From Kluyvera ascorbata_C (lineage in GTDB: Bacteria > Pseudomonadota > Gammaproteobacteria > Enterobacterales > Enterobacteriaceae), in assembly GCF_044197065.1 (NCBI RefSeq), contig NZ_JBIQOI010000010.1, forward strand, positions 87,603 through 151,602: 64,000 bases of DNA, in the 5' to 3' direction. The notes beneath the pieces are model-generated. The model was not told the origin of the DNA, searched no databases, and saw nothing but the letters and a program-made list of their open reading frames with translations. This document shows positions 41,736 to 50,196 of the stretch, one piece after another. How positions within the stretch are numbered: position 1 is the first letter of the stretch; the number at the start of each line of letters is the position of its first letter. A program made the position numbers and the translations under genes.

Positions 41736-42754
41736 GCCTTGCCTCCCAGCCACGGCATCAGCCAGGCAGGGATACGTTTTTCCAGCCACATTTCCGGGTG
41801 GCGCAGCGTGCCGCCGATGAACCCAACGTGGCCACCGTATTCGGTGAGCTGGTAGACGACGTTGTCCGGTAGCTCTTCCTGGGCAGGAATGGAGTGGTGG
41901 TCCATAAACGGATCGTCTTTCGAGTGGATGATCAGCGTTGGTTTGGTGATTTTGCTTAAGATAGGCATCGCGCTACATTGACGGTAATAATCAATAGCGT
42001 CGGCGAAACCGTGGATCTTCGAGGTGATCGAATCATCAAACTCGCGGATGCGGCGCATACTTTTCAACTGACGCAGATCCACCGGCAGTGAGCCGGGATA
42101 GGCTTTGAGCTTACGCGCAGCGTTGCCTTTCAACAGGTTCAGCAGATAGCGCTGATAGACCCGCGAGAAGCCCTTATCCATATGGTAGCTGCAGGCTTCC
42201 AGCATAAACGGCGCGGAGACAATCACCGCCGCATCGATCGGCACGTCATCACCTTCTTTGGCCAGCAGGCAGGCCAGCATATTGCCGCCAAGCGAGTAGC
42301 CAACCGCCGCCGTTGGCGCTTTGCCGTATTCGCGCTGTAGCCAGTTCAGGAACCAGGTGCCGTCTTCCGTTTCACCTGAGTGATAAATACGGTTCAGACG
42401 GTTCGGCTCGCCGCTGCAGCCACGAAAATGCATGACCACGCCCAGCCAGCCTTGCTCTTTGGCTGCGTTAATCAGGCCATGCGCGTACGGGCTGTGCAGG
42501 CTACCCTCCAGACCATGAAACACCACCAGACGAGGCTTATGCAGCGCGCCTGCCGGGTCTTCACTCCACGCTAAATCGACGAAGTCGCCGTCCGGCAGCT
42601 CAAGGCGTTGCCAGTGTGGAGTGAATTGCAGCTTGCGACGAAGCAGGCGCGGCAGCATGGTTTGTAGATGGCGGTTACTAATGCCGCGCATTGGCACAAA
42701 CTCGGCGCTGCTCGTTGCATCAATGCCGAGGTCATGGTGGGTGGTTTCAGTCAT
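41732..42754 (-). CDS. yheT: Alpha/beta hydrolase YheT
   Basis: YheT is an AB-hydrolase-4 family esterase-like protein; the substrate is unknown. The 340-residue product has the oxyanion region VVFHGLEGSLHSPYAHG, the nucleophile elbow GYSLGGN, an Asp in IIHSKDDPFM and the catalytic His in YGGHVGFIGG. In E. coli it directly follows yheS; here the malonate cluster separates the two, so it needs its own promoter in 42755-43003. Confidence 0.93.
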   Translation of the reverse strand: MTETTHHDLGIDATSSAEFVPMRGISNRHLQTMLPRLLRRKLQFTPHWQRLELPDGDFVDLAWSEDPAGALHKPRLVVFHGLEGSLHSPYAHGLINAAKEQGWLGVVMHFRGCSGEPNRLNRIYHSGETEDGTWFLNWLQREYGKAPTAAVGYSLGGNMLACLLAKEGDDVPIDAAVIVSAPFMLEACSYHMDKGFSRVYQRYLLNLLKGNAARKLKAYPGSLPVDLRQLKSMRRIREFDDSITSKIHGFADAIDYYRQCSAMPILSKITKPTLIIHSKDDPFMDHHSIPAQEELPDNVVYQLTEYGGHVGFIGGTLRHPEMWLEKRIPAWLMPWLGGKA

Positions 42755-43003
42755 AGCGATGTGATGTTTCCGATTAATCTGCCGCCTACTATACCGTCAC
42801 TTTGCCATTGTGTTTATGAAAATGAGGGATCGGTAGTCGTTTTTCTCCCATCAGGATCTGATCCTAATCACAATTTGTTACTTCAATTATTACTCTCAGG
42901 CTAATGATTCTCTCCTACGCTTAATTGATGACTTTCTCGCCAGGGTGCACAATCTTTTCAGTGTTAAGCAATCAAAATGATTAGCTGAATCAGGAGGTTA
43001 ATA
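42755..43003. promoter_or_regulatory. Divergent yheT / mdcA promoter region
   Basis: This 249-base AT-rich gap lies at the left edge of the malonate cluster. It contains the mdcA ribosome site CAGGAGG (42991-42997) and, 21 bases before mdcA, the palindrome AATCA-AAA-TGATT (42970-42982) within AGCAATCAAAATGATTAGCT. This is a candidate regulator or RNAP-proximal site. No clear sigma-70 promoter could be assigned. Confidence 0.5.
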
Positions 43004-44659
43004 ATGTTATCTGGGCAAACACCAGCACGCGTCTGGAACACACGTCGCACCGAAAAACAGCGACGTCTGGCTTCCGTACCGGTGCAGGGCAAGGTTCTGC
43101 CGACCGCAGACCTGACCGCCATGCTGGAAAAACTGATCGCGCCGGGTGACCGCGTGGTATTAGAAGGGAATAACCAAAAGCAGGCAGATTTCTTATCCCG
43201 CATGCTGGCCGAGGTTAACCCGCAGATTGTGCACGACCTGCACATGATTATGCCAAGCGTCGGTCGCAGTGAGCATCTGGACATCTTCGAAAAAGGGATC
43301 GCCCGCAAGCTGGACTTCTCCTTCTCCGGTACCCAGAGCCTGCGCATTTCGCAGCTGCTGGAGGATGGTCTGCTGGAAATCGGCGCCATCCACACCTACA
43401 TCGAACTCTATTCCCGTCTGTACGTTGACTTGTCGCCTAACGTTGCGCTGATTGCCGGTTTTAAAGCCGACCGCAAAGGTAACCTCTATACCGGGGCGAG
43501 CACCGAAGATACCCCAGCGCTGGTTGAAGCTGCCGCGTTCCACGACGGTATCGTCATCGCACAGGTGAACGAGTTGGTAGACGACGAATGTGACCTACCG
43601 CGTGTGGATATCCCTGGCTCCTGGGTTGACTTCGTAGTGGTTGCCGACAAGCCGTTCTTTATCGAACCACTGTTTACCCGCGACCCGCGTCTCATCAAAC
43701 AGGAACACATCCTGATGGCGATGATGGCGATTAAAGGCATCTACGCGGAACACCAGGTCCAGTCGCTGAACCACGGTATCGGCTTTAACACCGCGGCTAT
43801 CGAACTGCTGCTGCCAACCTACGGCGAACAGCTCGGCCTGAAAGGCAAAATCTGTAAACACTGGACGCTGAACCCGCACCCAACGTTGATTCCAGCGATT
43901 GAGAGCGGCTGGGTAGAAAGCGTGCACTGCTTCGGCGGCGAGCTGGGGATGGAAGAGTACATCCGCGCCCGTCCTGACATCTTCTTTACCGGTTCCGACG
44001 GCTCGATGCGTTCTAACCGCGCCTTCTGCCAGCTGGCAGGTCAGTACGCGGTGGATATGTTCATCGGCTCTACCCTACAGGTTGATGGCTACGCCAACTC
44101 CTCTACCGTGACCCGTGGTCGTCTTTCCGGCTTCGGTGGCGCGCCAAACATGGGCCATGACCCACACGGTCGCCGTCATGCAACGCCAGCCTGGCTGAAC
44201 ATGATCACCGAGCCAGACCCAATGCAGCGCGGTAAAAAACTGGTGGTGCAGATGGTTGAAACCTTCCAGGCCGGCGTGAAACCAACCTTCGTCGAAAAAC
44301 TCGATGCTGTGGAAGTGGCTAAATCTTCAGGGATGCCGCTGGCTCCGGTAATGATCTATGGCGACGACGTGACCCACGTGCTGACTGAAGAAGGTATCGC
44401 CTACCTCTACCGCGCGAAAGATCTTGAAGAGCGTCGTGCGATGGTGGCTGCGGTCACGGGTATCACCGATATCGGCCTGGGCGTTGACGCTAAACGCGTT
44501 GCCGAACTGCGTCAGAGCGGCAAGGTGGTTTATCCGGAAGATATGGGTATTCGTCGTACCGATGCCACCCGTTCACTGCTGGCGGCCGGTAGCGTTGCTG
44601 ACCTGGTGGAATGGTCCGGCGGTCTTTACAACCCACCTGCGAAATTCCGGAGCTGGTAA
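43004..44659 (+). CDS. mdcA: Malonate decarboxylase alpha subunit (ACP transferase)
   Basis: MdcA exchanges the acetyl group on the acyl-carrier subunit for malonate (acetyl-S-ACP:malonate ACP transferase), the first step of malonate breakdown. The 551-residue product aligns with the Klebsiella MdcA family, beginning MLSGQTPARVWNTRRTEKQR and containing CoA-transferase-like stretches such as VALIAGFKADRKGNLYTGAS, GFGGAPNMGHDPHGRRHATP and PVMIYGDDVTHVLTEEGIAY. A strong CAGGAGG lies upstream. Its stop shares one base with the mdcB start (TAATG). Confidence 0.95.
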   Translation: MLSGQTPARVWNTRRTEKQRRLASVPVQGKVLPTADLTAMLEKLIAPGDRVVLEGNNQKQADFLSRMLAEVNPQIVHDLHMIMPSVGRSEHLDIFEKGIARKLDFSFSGTQSLRISQLLEDGLLEIGAIHTYIELYSRLYVDLSPNVALIAGFKADRKGNLYTGASTEDTPALVEAAAFHDGIVIAQVNELVDDECDLPRVDIPGSWVDFVVVADKPFFIEPLFTRDPRLIKQEHILMAMMAIKGIYAEHQVQSLNHGIGFNTAAIELLLPTYGEQLGLKGKICKHWTLNPHPTLIPAIESGWVESVHCFGGELGMEEYIRARPDIFFTGSDGSMRSNRAFCQLAGQYAVDMFIGSTLQVDGYANSSTVTRGRLSGFGGAPNMGHDPHGRRHATPAWLNMITEPDPMQRGKKLVVQMVETFQAGVKPTFVEKLDAVEVAKSSGMPLAPVMIYGDDVTHVLTEEGIAYLYRAKDLEERRAMVAAVTGITDIGLGVDAKRVAELRQSGKVVYPEDMGIRRTDATRSLLAAGSVADLVEWSGGLYNPPAKFRSW

Positions 44660-45519
44660 TGAAACTTCTGCCCCAGATTCAGGTTGAAGGCGGTGCCGAA
44701 TGGCTGGCGCGAACCGCCACGCAGTGTCTGATTGACGAAGCACGATTAAGCCCGAAACCCGGTCTGGTGGACAGTCGGGGGAACGGCGCGCACCACGATT
44801 TATCGTTGGCGCTGATGGAGCGCTCAGCGCACAGCCTGACCTCCACGTTTCAGGCGCTGGCGCAACAAAGCTGGCAGCGTCCGGCGGATATTGCGCTCAG
44901 ACAAACCATAGGGCGACTCGGCCGTGAGGGCGAGCAACAGATGATGGCCGCGACCAACGGCGTGAATACCCACCGCGGCGCGATTTGGGCGCTGGGGTTG
45001 CTGGTGAGCGCCGTCGCGATGCACGGCGGTACCGGTGGCGCGCAGCAGATAGCCGCCACCGCAGCGGAGCTGGCGAAGCTGCCGGACGACGCGGCGCCGA
45101 AAGTCTTCAGTAAGGGGCTCCGCGCCACACACCGTTATCGCGTACCAGGTGCTCGCGAAGAAGCTCAGCAGGCGTTTCCGCATGTGATGCAGCGAGCGCT
45201 GCCGCAGCTGCGTTTAAGCCGCTTGAGCGGCAGTAGCGAAACGTACGCGAGGCTGGATGCGCTGATGGCCATCATGACTTCGCTGACCGATACCTGCGTG
45301 CTGTCTCGCGCAGGGCTGGAAGGGCTTGATGCCATGCAGGACGGTGCCCGTGCGGTGCTGAATGCTGGCGGTAGCGCTCATCCGGCGGGTCAGGCGGCAT
45401 TAGCGGAGCTCGATAGCCAGATGCTGGCGCTGAATGCCTCGCCGGGCGGCGCTGCCGACCTGCTTGCCGCCACGCTGTTTCTAGATCGCGTCGAAACCAC
45501 GTCGAATCGCCGTATTTAA
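44659..45519 (+). CDS. mdcB: Triphosphoribosyl-dephospho-CoA synthase MdcB
   Basis: MdcB makes 2'-(5''-triphosphoribosyl)-3'-dephospho-CoA, precursor of the prosthetic group of MdcC; it is related to CitG. The start is the ATG of MKLLPQIQVEGG, giving 286 residues. Family signatures are DEARLSPKPGLVDSRGNGAH, NGVNTHRGAIWALGLLVSA and TDTCVLSRAGLEGLDAMQ. It overlaps mdcA by one base. Confidence 0.93.
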   Translation: MKLLPQIQVEGGAEWLARTATQCLIDEARLSPKPGLVDSRGNGAHHDLSLALMERSAHSLTSTFQALAQQSWQRPADIALRQTIGRLGREGEQQMMAATNGVNTHRGAIWALGLLVSAVAMHGGTGGAQQIAATAAELAKLPDDAAPKVFSKGLRATHRYRVPGAREEAQQAFPHVMQRALPQLRLSRLSGSSETYARLDALMAIMTSLTDTCVLSRAGLEGLDAMQDGARAVLNAGGSAHPAGQAALAELDSQMLALNASPGGAADLLAATLFLDRVETTSNRRI

Positions 45520-45536
45520 AGCATTAAGAGGATGTT

Positions 45537-45836
45537 ATGGAACACATTACGTTAACCGTACCGGCCAGCCGCACCTTAAGCGGCAAAGCGCTGGCAGGCG
45601 TTGTGGGCTCCGGGGATATGGAGGTGTTATTCACCGCCGACCAGAGCCAGACGTTAACCATTGATATCACCACTTCTGTCGATAACAGCACCAGCCGTTG
45701 GGAAGCGCTGTTCAACCGTCTGCAAACGGTCAGCAGCCTGCCGGCGGGCAAACTGACTATCCACGACTTCGGCGCGACGCCGGGCGTGGCGCGCATTCGT
45801 ATCGAACAGGTTTTTGAAGAGGTGAGCTATGCGTGA
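45537..45836 (+). CDS. mdcC: Malonate decarboxylase acyl carrier protein (delta subunit)
   Basis: MdcC is the acyl carrier of the complex; malonate is bound as thioester to its phosphoribosyl-dephospho-CoA group and decarboxylated there. The 99-residue product places Ser25 in the GVVGSGDMEVLF motif, the known attachment serine of the Klebsiella protein. GAGG lies seven bases before the ATG. It overlaps mdcD by eight bases. Confidence 0.94.
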   Translation: MEHITLTVPASRTLSGKALAGVVGSGDMEVLFTADQSQTLTIDITTSVDNSTSRWEALFNRLQTVSSLPAGKLTIHDFGATPGVARIRIEQVFEEVSYA

Positions 45837-46662
45837 TGACCGCAGTTTTATCGAATTAAAAGCACGCCAGCGTGCGCATGCGCTGCTGGATGAAGGCAGC
45901 TACCGTGAACTGCTCGACCCGTTTGAAGGCGTGATGTCTCCATGGCTGGGCGCGCAGGGCATTGTCCCGCAGGCCGATGACGGCATGGTGGTAGCCAAAG
46001 GCACCATTAATGGCAAACCAGCCGTTGTGGTGGCGATTGAAGGCGCATTCCAGGGCGGCAGCATGGGCGAAGTGTCCGGTGCCAAAATGGCGGCGGCGCT
46101 GGAGCTGGCAGCGGAAGATAACCGCAACGGCATTCCTACCCAGGCGGTACTGAGCCTGGAAACCGGCGGTGTGCGTTTACAGGAAGCCAACCTCGGTCTG
46201 GCGGCGATTGCCGACATCCACGCGGCAATTGTTGACCTGCGTCGTTATACCCCGGTGGTCGGCATTGTGGCGGGTACCGTGGGCTGCTTCGGTGGGATGT
46301 CCATCGCGGCGGCGCTGTGCAGCTATCTGATTGTGACCCGCGAAGCGCGTCTCGGCCTGAACGGCCCGCAGGTCATCGAACAGGAAGCCGGGATTGAAGA
46401 GTACGACTCCCGCGACCGTCCGTTTATCTGGAGCATGACCGGCGGTGAAGTTCGTTACCAAAGCGGGCTGGTTGAAGCGTTGGTTAACGACGGTGTGAAC
46501 GCGGTGAAAGCCGCCATGAACGACGCGCTGGCGAAAGGCGTGCCGGCAAAACATCGCACCGATAACTACGACTGGTATCTCGATCGCCTGAGCCATTTCG
46601 ACACCCGCAAACAGGCCGATTCAGAACAGATTAAAGCGCTCTTCGCCCGGGAGGTGAAATGA
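45829..46662 (+). CDS. mdcD: Malonate decarboxylase beta subunit
   Basis: MdcD, with MdcE, forms the decarboxylase that releases CO2 from malonyl-S-ACP. The 277-residue product is a carboxyltransferase-fold (crotonase-like) protein with GKPAVVVAIEGAFQGGSMGE, VLSLETGGVRLQEANLG and VGCFGGMSIAAALCSYLI, the last forming the oxyanion-hole glycines. It overlaps mdcC by eight bases and mdcE by four. Confidence 0.94.
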   Translation: MRDDRSFIELKARQRAHALLDEGSYRELLDPFEGVMSPWLGAQGIVPQADDGMVVAKGTINGKPAVVVAIEGAFQGGSMGEVSGAKMAAALELAAEDNRNGIPTQAVLSLETGGVRLQEANLGLAAIADIHAAIVDLRRYTPVVGIVAGTVGCFGGMSIAAALCSYLIVTREARLGLNGPQVIEQEAGIEEYDSRDRPFIWSMTGGEVRYQSGLVEALVNDGVNAVKAAMNDALAKGVPAKHRTDNYDWYLDRLSHFDTRKQADSEQIKALFAREVK

Positions 46663-47462
46663 TGAGTAACGTAATTAGCCGTGGCGAATTATGGCTGGAA
46701 ACGCTGGTTCCAGGTGCCAAACGTATTGCAGGGCTGTGCCCGTCCGTACAGGCCGCTGATGGCGAACTGAACGGTGAAACCGTGCGTTTTATTGCCGTCG
46801 TTCCGGATGCCCATAACCACTACCCGCGCGCCACCAAAGGCGAAGTGGGTCTGCTGGAAGGCTGGACGCTGGCGAAAGTGGTGAGCGAAACCATCGCCGC
46901 CGATGCCAACAGCGCCGTGAAGCGCCCGATTGTGGCGGTGATTGATGTTGCCAGCCAGGCCTATGGCCGTCGTGAAGAAGGTTTTGGTATTCACCAGGCG
47001 CTGGCTGGTGCCGCAGCGGCGTATGCCAATGCGCGTCTGGCAGGTCACCCGGTGATTGGCCTTATCGTCGGTAAAGCGATGTCCGGTGCGTTTCTGGCGC
47101 ACGGCTACCAGGCAAACCGCCTGATCGCTTTTAACGACAAAGGCGTACTGATCCACGCGATGGGCAAAGAGTCCGCGGCGCGCATTACCCTGCGTACCGT
47201 TGAAGCGCTGGAAAAACTGGCGGCAACCATTCCGCCGATGGCGTATGACATCAGTAACTACGCCACCCTTGGGCTGCTGGAAAACCTGCTGGATATCAGC
47301 AACCCGGATGCCCCATCTGCACAAGATCTGGCGCTGGTGAAAAACACCCTGCAACAGGCCATCAACGACGCTCGTCAAGACCCGACGCTGAAAAGCCGTC
47401 TGGGTGCCGACAATCGCCGCAGCTCTGCCCTCGTACGCGAACGCATGCGAGCAAGCTGGTAA
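46659..47462 (+). CDS. mdcE: Malonate decarboxylase gamma subunit
   Basis: MdcE is the second carboxyltransferase-like subunit. The 267-residue product contains VIDVASQAYGRREEGFGIHQ, VIGLIVGKAMSGAFLAHGYQ and LIHAMGKESAARIT, typical of the family. Two ATG codons in a row begin the frame; the second (46662) has slightly better spacing from GGAGGTG. A perfect 11-pair hairpin lies about 30 bases after the stop. Confidence 0.94.
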   Translation: MMSNVISRGELWLETLVPGAKRIAGLCPSVQAADGELNGETVRFIAVVPDAHNHYPRATKGEVGLLEGWTLAKVVSETIAADANSAVKRPIVAVIDVASQAYGRREEGFGIHQALAGAAAAYANARLAGHPVIGLIVGKAMSGAFLAHGYQANRLIAFNDKGVLIHAMGKESAARITLRTVEALEKLAATIPPMAYDISNYATLGLLENLLDISNPDAPSAQDLALVKNTLQQAINDARQDPTLKSRLGADNRRSSALVRERMRASW

Positions 47463-47494
47463 GTAAAAAAAGAGACCTGCCGGATGTACGGCTC

Positions 47495-47519
47495 CGCGGG
47501 TGCAGTAACTGCACCCGCG
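47495..47519. other. Perfect hairpin between mdcE and mdcF
   Basis: CGCGGGTGCAG-TAA-CTGCACCCGCG is an 11-pair perfect inverted repeat with a three-base loop. No T-run follows, so it does not look like an intrinsic terminator. It lies in the only sizeable gap (126 bases) inside the mdc genes and may block exonuclease from the right, setting lower levels of mdcFGH. Confidence 0.7.
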
Positions 47520-47588
47520 CGGGTTGATGCATCTGAAAAATAATAATCATCGCGTCAGTGCTACTTCTTTTTAGATTACAGGTGAAAT

Positions 47589-48548
47589 ATGACTTACGTA
47601 ATTGTTCATGCTCTTGCTCCGATTTTCGTCATCATGCTGCTGGGATTCTGGGCCGGTAAGGCCAAAATGGTCGACAATAAAAACGTCTCCCTGCTCAATA
47701 TCTTCGTGATGGACTTCGCTTTACCCGCTGCGCTGTTTAGCGCGACGGTACAAACCCCATGGGCCGGTATTGTGGCTCAGTCGCCGCTGATTGTGGTGCT
47801 GACCCTGGCGATGTGGATTACCTACGCCGCTATCTACTTTATGGCGACCAAGCTATTCAATAAATCGCCGCAGGATGCCGCCGTACTGACGCTGACCGTC
47901 GCGCTGCCAAACTACGCCGCGCTGGGCCTGCCGATTCTGGGTAGCGTGCTGGGTGAAACGTCTTCTACTTCACTGTCCGTTGCCGTTTCTATCGCCTGCG
48001 GTTCCGTACTGATGACGCCGTTCTGCCTGCTGATCCTCGAACGCGAAAAAGCGCGCGCAGAAGGCGGTAACTCCGGTTCTACGCTCTCCATGCTGCCGGT
48101 GCTGATGTGGCGCTCGATTAAAAAACCTATCGTAATGGGCCCGCTGCTGGGGGTTATCCTCTCCGCGATTGGCATCAAAATGCCGGAACTGGTGCTGGCG
48201 GCGATCAAACCGCTGGGTCTGTCTGCAACCGCGGCGGCGCTGTTCCTGACCGGTGTGATCCTCTCTGCGCGTAAACTGCAGATCAACACCGTGGTGATTA
48301 CCTCGACCATCGCCAAGCTGCTGATTCAACCGGCTATTGCCTGGGGTATCGTACTGATTTTCGGTCTGCATGGTTCCGTGGCGATTACCGCTATCCTGAT
48401 GATTGCGCTGTCCGCTGGCTTCTTCGGTGTGGTATTCGGTAACCGCTTTGGCGTGCAGTCGCCGGATGCAGAAGCCGTGCTGCTGTTGAGCTCCGTACTG
48501 TGTATCCTGTCGCTGCCGCTGTTTATCTCGCTGACTTCAGGAATCTAA
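47589..48548 (+). CDS. mdcF: Malonate carrier MdcF (AEC family)
   Basis: MdcF is a putative inner-membrane malonate transporter of the auxin efflux carrier (AEC) family. The 319 residues form about ten hydrophobic helices in two five-helix halves, with the typical LGFWAGKAKMVDNKNVSLLN start and VALPNYAALGLPILGSVLG in the middle. RBS AGGTG precedes the ATG. Klebsiella uses MdcF, whereas Pseudomonas-type clusters use MdcLM. Confidence 0.9.
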   Translation: MTYVIVHALAPIFVIMLLGFWAGKAKMVDNKNVSLLNIFVMDFALPAALFSATVQTPWAGIVAQSPLIVVLTLAMWITYAAIYFMATKLFNKSPQDAAVLTLTVALPNYAALGLPILGSVLGETSSTSLSVAVSIACGSVLMTPFCLLILEREKARAEGGNSGSTLSMLPVLMWRSIKKPIVMGPLLGVILSAIGIKMPELVLAAIKPLGLSATAAALFLTGVILSARKLQINTVVITSTIAKLLIQPAIAWGIVLIFGLHGSVAITAILMIALSAGFFGVVFGNRFGVQSPDAEAVLLLSSVLCILSLPLFISLTSGI

Positions 48549-48551
48549 ATC

Positions 48552-49172
48552 ATGAGCACAACATTACGTCCCCACGACCTTATCTGGCTGAATGCGCGTG
48601 ACGCGCTGGAAGATGTCACGGAATCCTGGGTGGATACCGTCTGGCATAGCGGTCTGCCGGTGGTGGTGCGACGTGATGTTGATGCGCAGGGGCGTATTCC
48701 CGTGGGTGTCCGCGGGATGAAACGTGACCAGCGCGCTGCCGGTTGGGTGAACGCGGAAGCGGTTGTTCGCGTCTGCTCGCCGGAATCGCTGGTGGACCCG
48801 CTGTCGCTGCTGCGCTCGCCCTTTATTTCTCAGCCACCGCTCCAGGTGGCTTTGTTATTGGCGCAGCAGGCGTGGCCGTGGACGTGGGGCATTACCGGCA
48901 GTACCGGCTATGCGCTGGCGACCGGGATCCCGGTTATTCACTCGGCAAGTGATTTGGACTTGCTTATCCGCGCGCCGCAGCCGCTCTCCCGAGAAGCGCT
49001 GGAGAAGTGGCAGCAGCAGCTGGCGGGCGGGTTGTGCCGGGCGGATACCCAGGTGGATACCCCGCGCGGCGGCTTTGCCCTCAATGAATGGCTGCGCGAT
49101 GGAAAAGCGCTGTTAAAAACCTCACAGGGACCGCAGTTGGTTGGCGATCCGTGGGGCAGGGAGGAGTCATGA
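48552..49172 (+). CDS. mdcG: Phosphoribosyl-dephospho-CoA transferase MdcG
   Basis: MdcG attaches the prosthetic group made by MdcB to Ser25 of apo-MdcC. The 206-residue product keeps the nucleotidyltransferase-like GSTGYALATGIPVI and SASDLDLLIRAPQPL, whose two Asp residues are the likely metal ligands. It starts three bases after mdcF and overlaps mdcH by four (ATGA). Confidence 0.9.
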   Translation: MSTTLRPHDLIWLNARDALEDVTESWVDTVWHSGLPVVVRRDVDAQGRIPVGVRGMKRDQRAAGWVNAEAVVRVCSPESLVDPLSLLRSPFISQPPLQVALLLAQQAWPWTWGITGSTGYALATGIPVIHSASDLDLLIRAPQPLSREALEKWQQQLAGGLCRADTQVDTPRGGFALNEWLRDGKALLKTSQGPQLVGDPWGREES

Positions 49173-50065
49173 AAATTCTGTTTACCTTCCCGGGGCAGGG
49201 GACGCAGCACGAAGGTATGCTGCAAAACCTTCCGGGGACGGAGTTCGCTCAGGCGCGTGACGTGCTGGGCGCTGAGGTTGATACGCTGGATACTCCTGAG
49301 GCGCTCAAACATACCCGAGCCGTTCAGCTGTCTCTGCTGATTGCTGGCGTTGCCTGGGCGCGCGAGCTGGAACGTCGCGGCGTGGCGCCTGATATCGTTA
49401 GTGGACTTTCCATTGGCGCGTACCCGGCGGCGGTGGTTGCCGGCGCGCTCGAGTTTGCCGACGCGCTAACGCTGGTGGCGCTGCGCGGTGATTTAATGGA
49501 GCAGGCCTATCCGAACGGCTATGGCCTGACGGCGATTATGGGGCTGACGCTCGCTCAGGTGGAAAGTCTGGTGGCAGGCAGCGGGACGTATATCGCTAAC
49601 CTGAATGCCGAAACGCAGATTGTGATTGCCGGGCCCGATGACGCGATGGCCGAGGTGGCGAAGCGCGCGATGGCCAAAGGCGCCAGTAAAGCGCCTCGGC
49701 TGGCGGTGAGCGTACCATCGCACTGTGAATTGCTCGCCGAGCCCGCGCAAAAGCTGGTTGAGGCGTTCAGCCATGTAACGCTCTCCCGTCCGCGCTACGC
49801 TTACCTGAGCGGCAGCACCGGGCGTGTGCTGTGGCAGCCGGAACGGATTGCTGACGATCTGGCGATGAATATGGCGCGCACGGTGCGCTGGCAGGAGGCG
49901 GTTATCTCCGCTAACGAACGTGAAGCGCGGCTGGCGATTGAAATGCCGCCCGGCGGCATCCTGACCTGCTTAACGCGGCAGGCGGCGTGGGAAGGGGAGT
50001 CTATCTCGCTGGAGCGCAGCGGAGTGGATGTGGCCGTGCACCTGGCGAAACGCCTGCGTGTGTAG
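49169..50065 (+). CDS. mdcH: Malonyl-CoA:ACP transacylase MdcH (epsilon subunit)
   Basis: MdcH loads malonyl from malonyl-CoA onto the carrier protein to start the catalytic cycle. The start is the ATG of MKILFTFPGQGTQHEGML (298 residues), overlapping mdcG. FabD-type motifs are FPGQGTQ, the nucleophile GLSIGAYPAAV, and SVPSHCELL with the catalytic His. It ends the operon; a triple REP cluster follows. Confidence 0.93.
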   Translation: MKILFTFPGQGTQHEGMLQNLPGTEFAQARDVLGAEVDTLDTPEALKHTRAVQLSLLIAGVAWARELERRGVAPDIVSGLSIGAYPAAVVAGALEFADALTLVALRGDLMEQAYPNGYGLTAIMGLTLAQVESLVAGSGTYIANLNAETQIVIAGPDDAMAEVAKRAMAKGASKAPRLAVSVPSHCELLAEPAQKLVEAFSHVTLSRPRYAYLSGSTGRVLWQPERIADDLAMNMARTVRWQEAVISANEREARLAIEMPPGGILTCLTRQAAWEGESISLERSGVDVAVHLAKRLRV

Positions 50066-50070
50066 CAAGA

Positions 50071-50195
50071 ATTGCCCGATGGCGCTTCGCTTATCGGGCC
50101 TACAACTCGCACCAGTGTAGCCCGGCCGAGCGAAGCGACGCCGGGAGTTCTCCGGAGTGTAGGCCGGATAAGACGCGTAGCGTCGCCATCCGGCA
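50071..50195. repeat. Triple REP cluster between mdcH and mdcR
   Basis: Three palindromic units of both REP families lie between convergent mdcH and mdcR: 50071-50103 (GCCCGATGGCGCTTCGC... type), 50116-50147 (GTAGCCCGGCCGAGCGAAGC type) and 50158-50195 (GTAGGCCGGATAAGACGCG type). They are the only candidate transcript end for both genes. Confidence 0.8.
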
Positions 50196-50196
50196 A

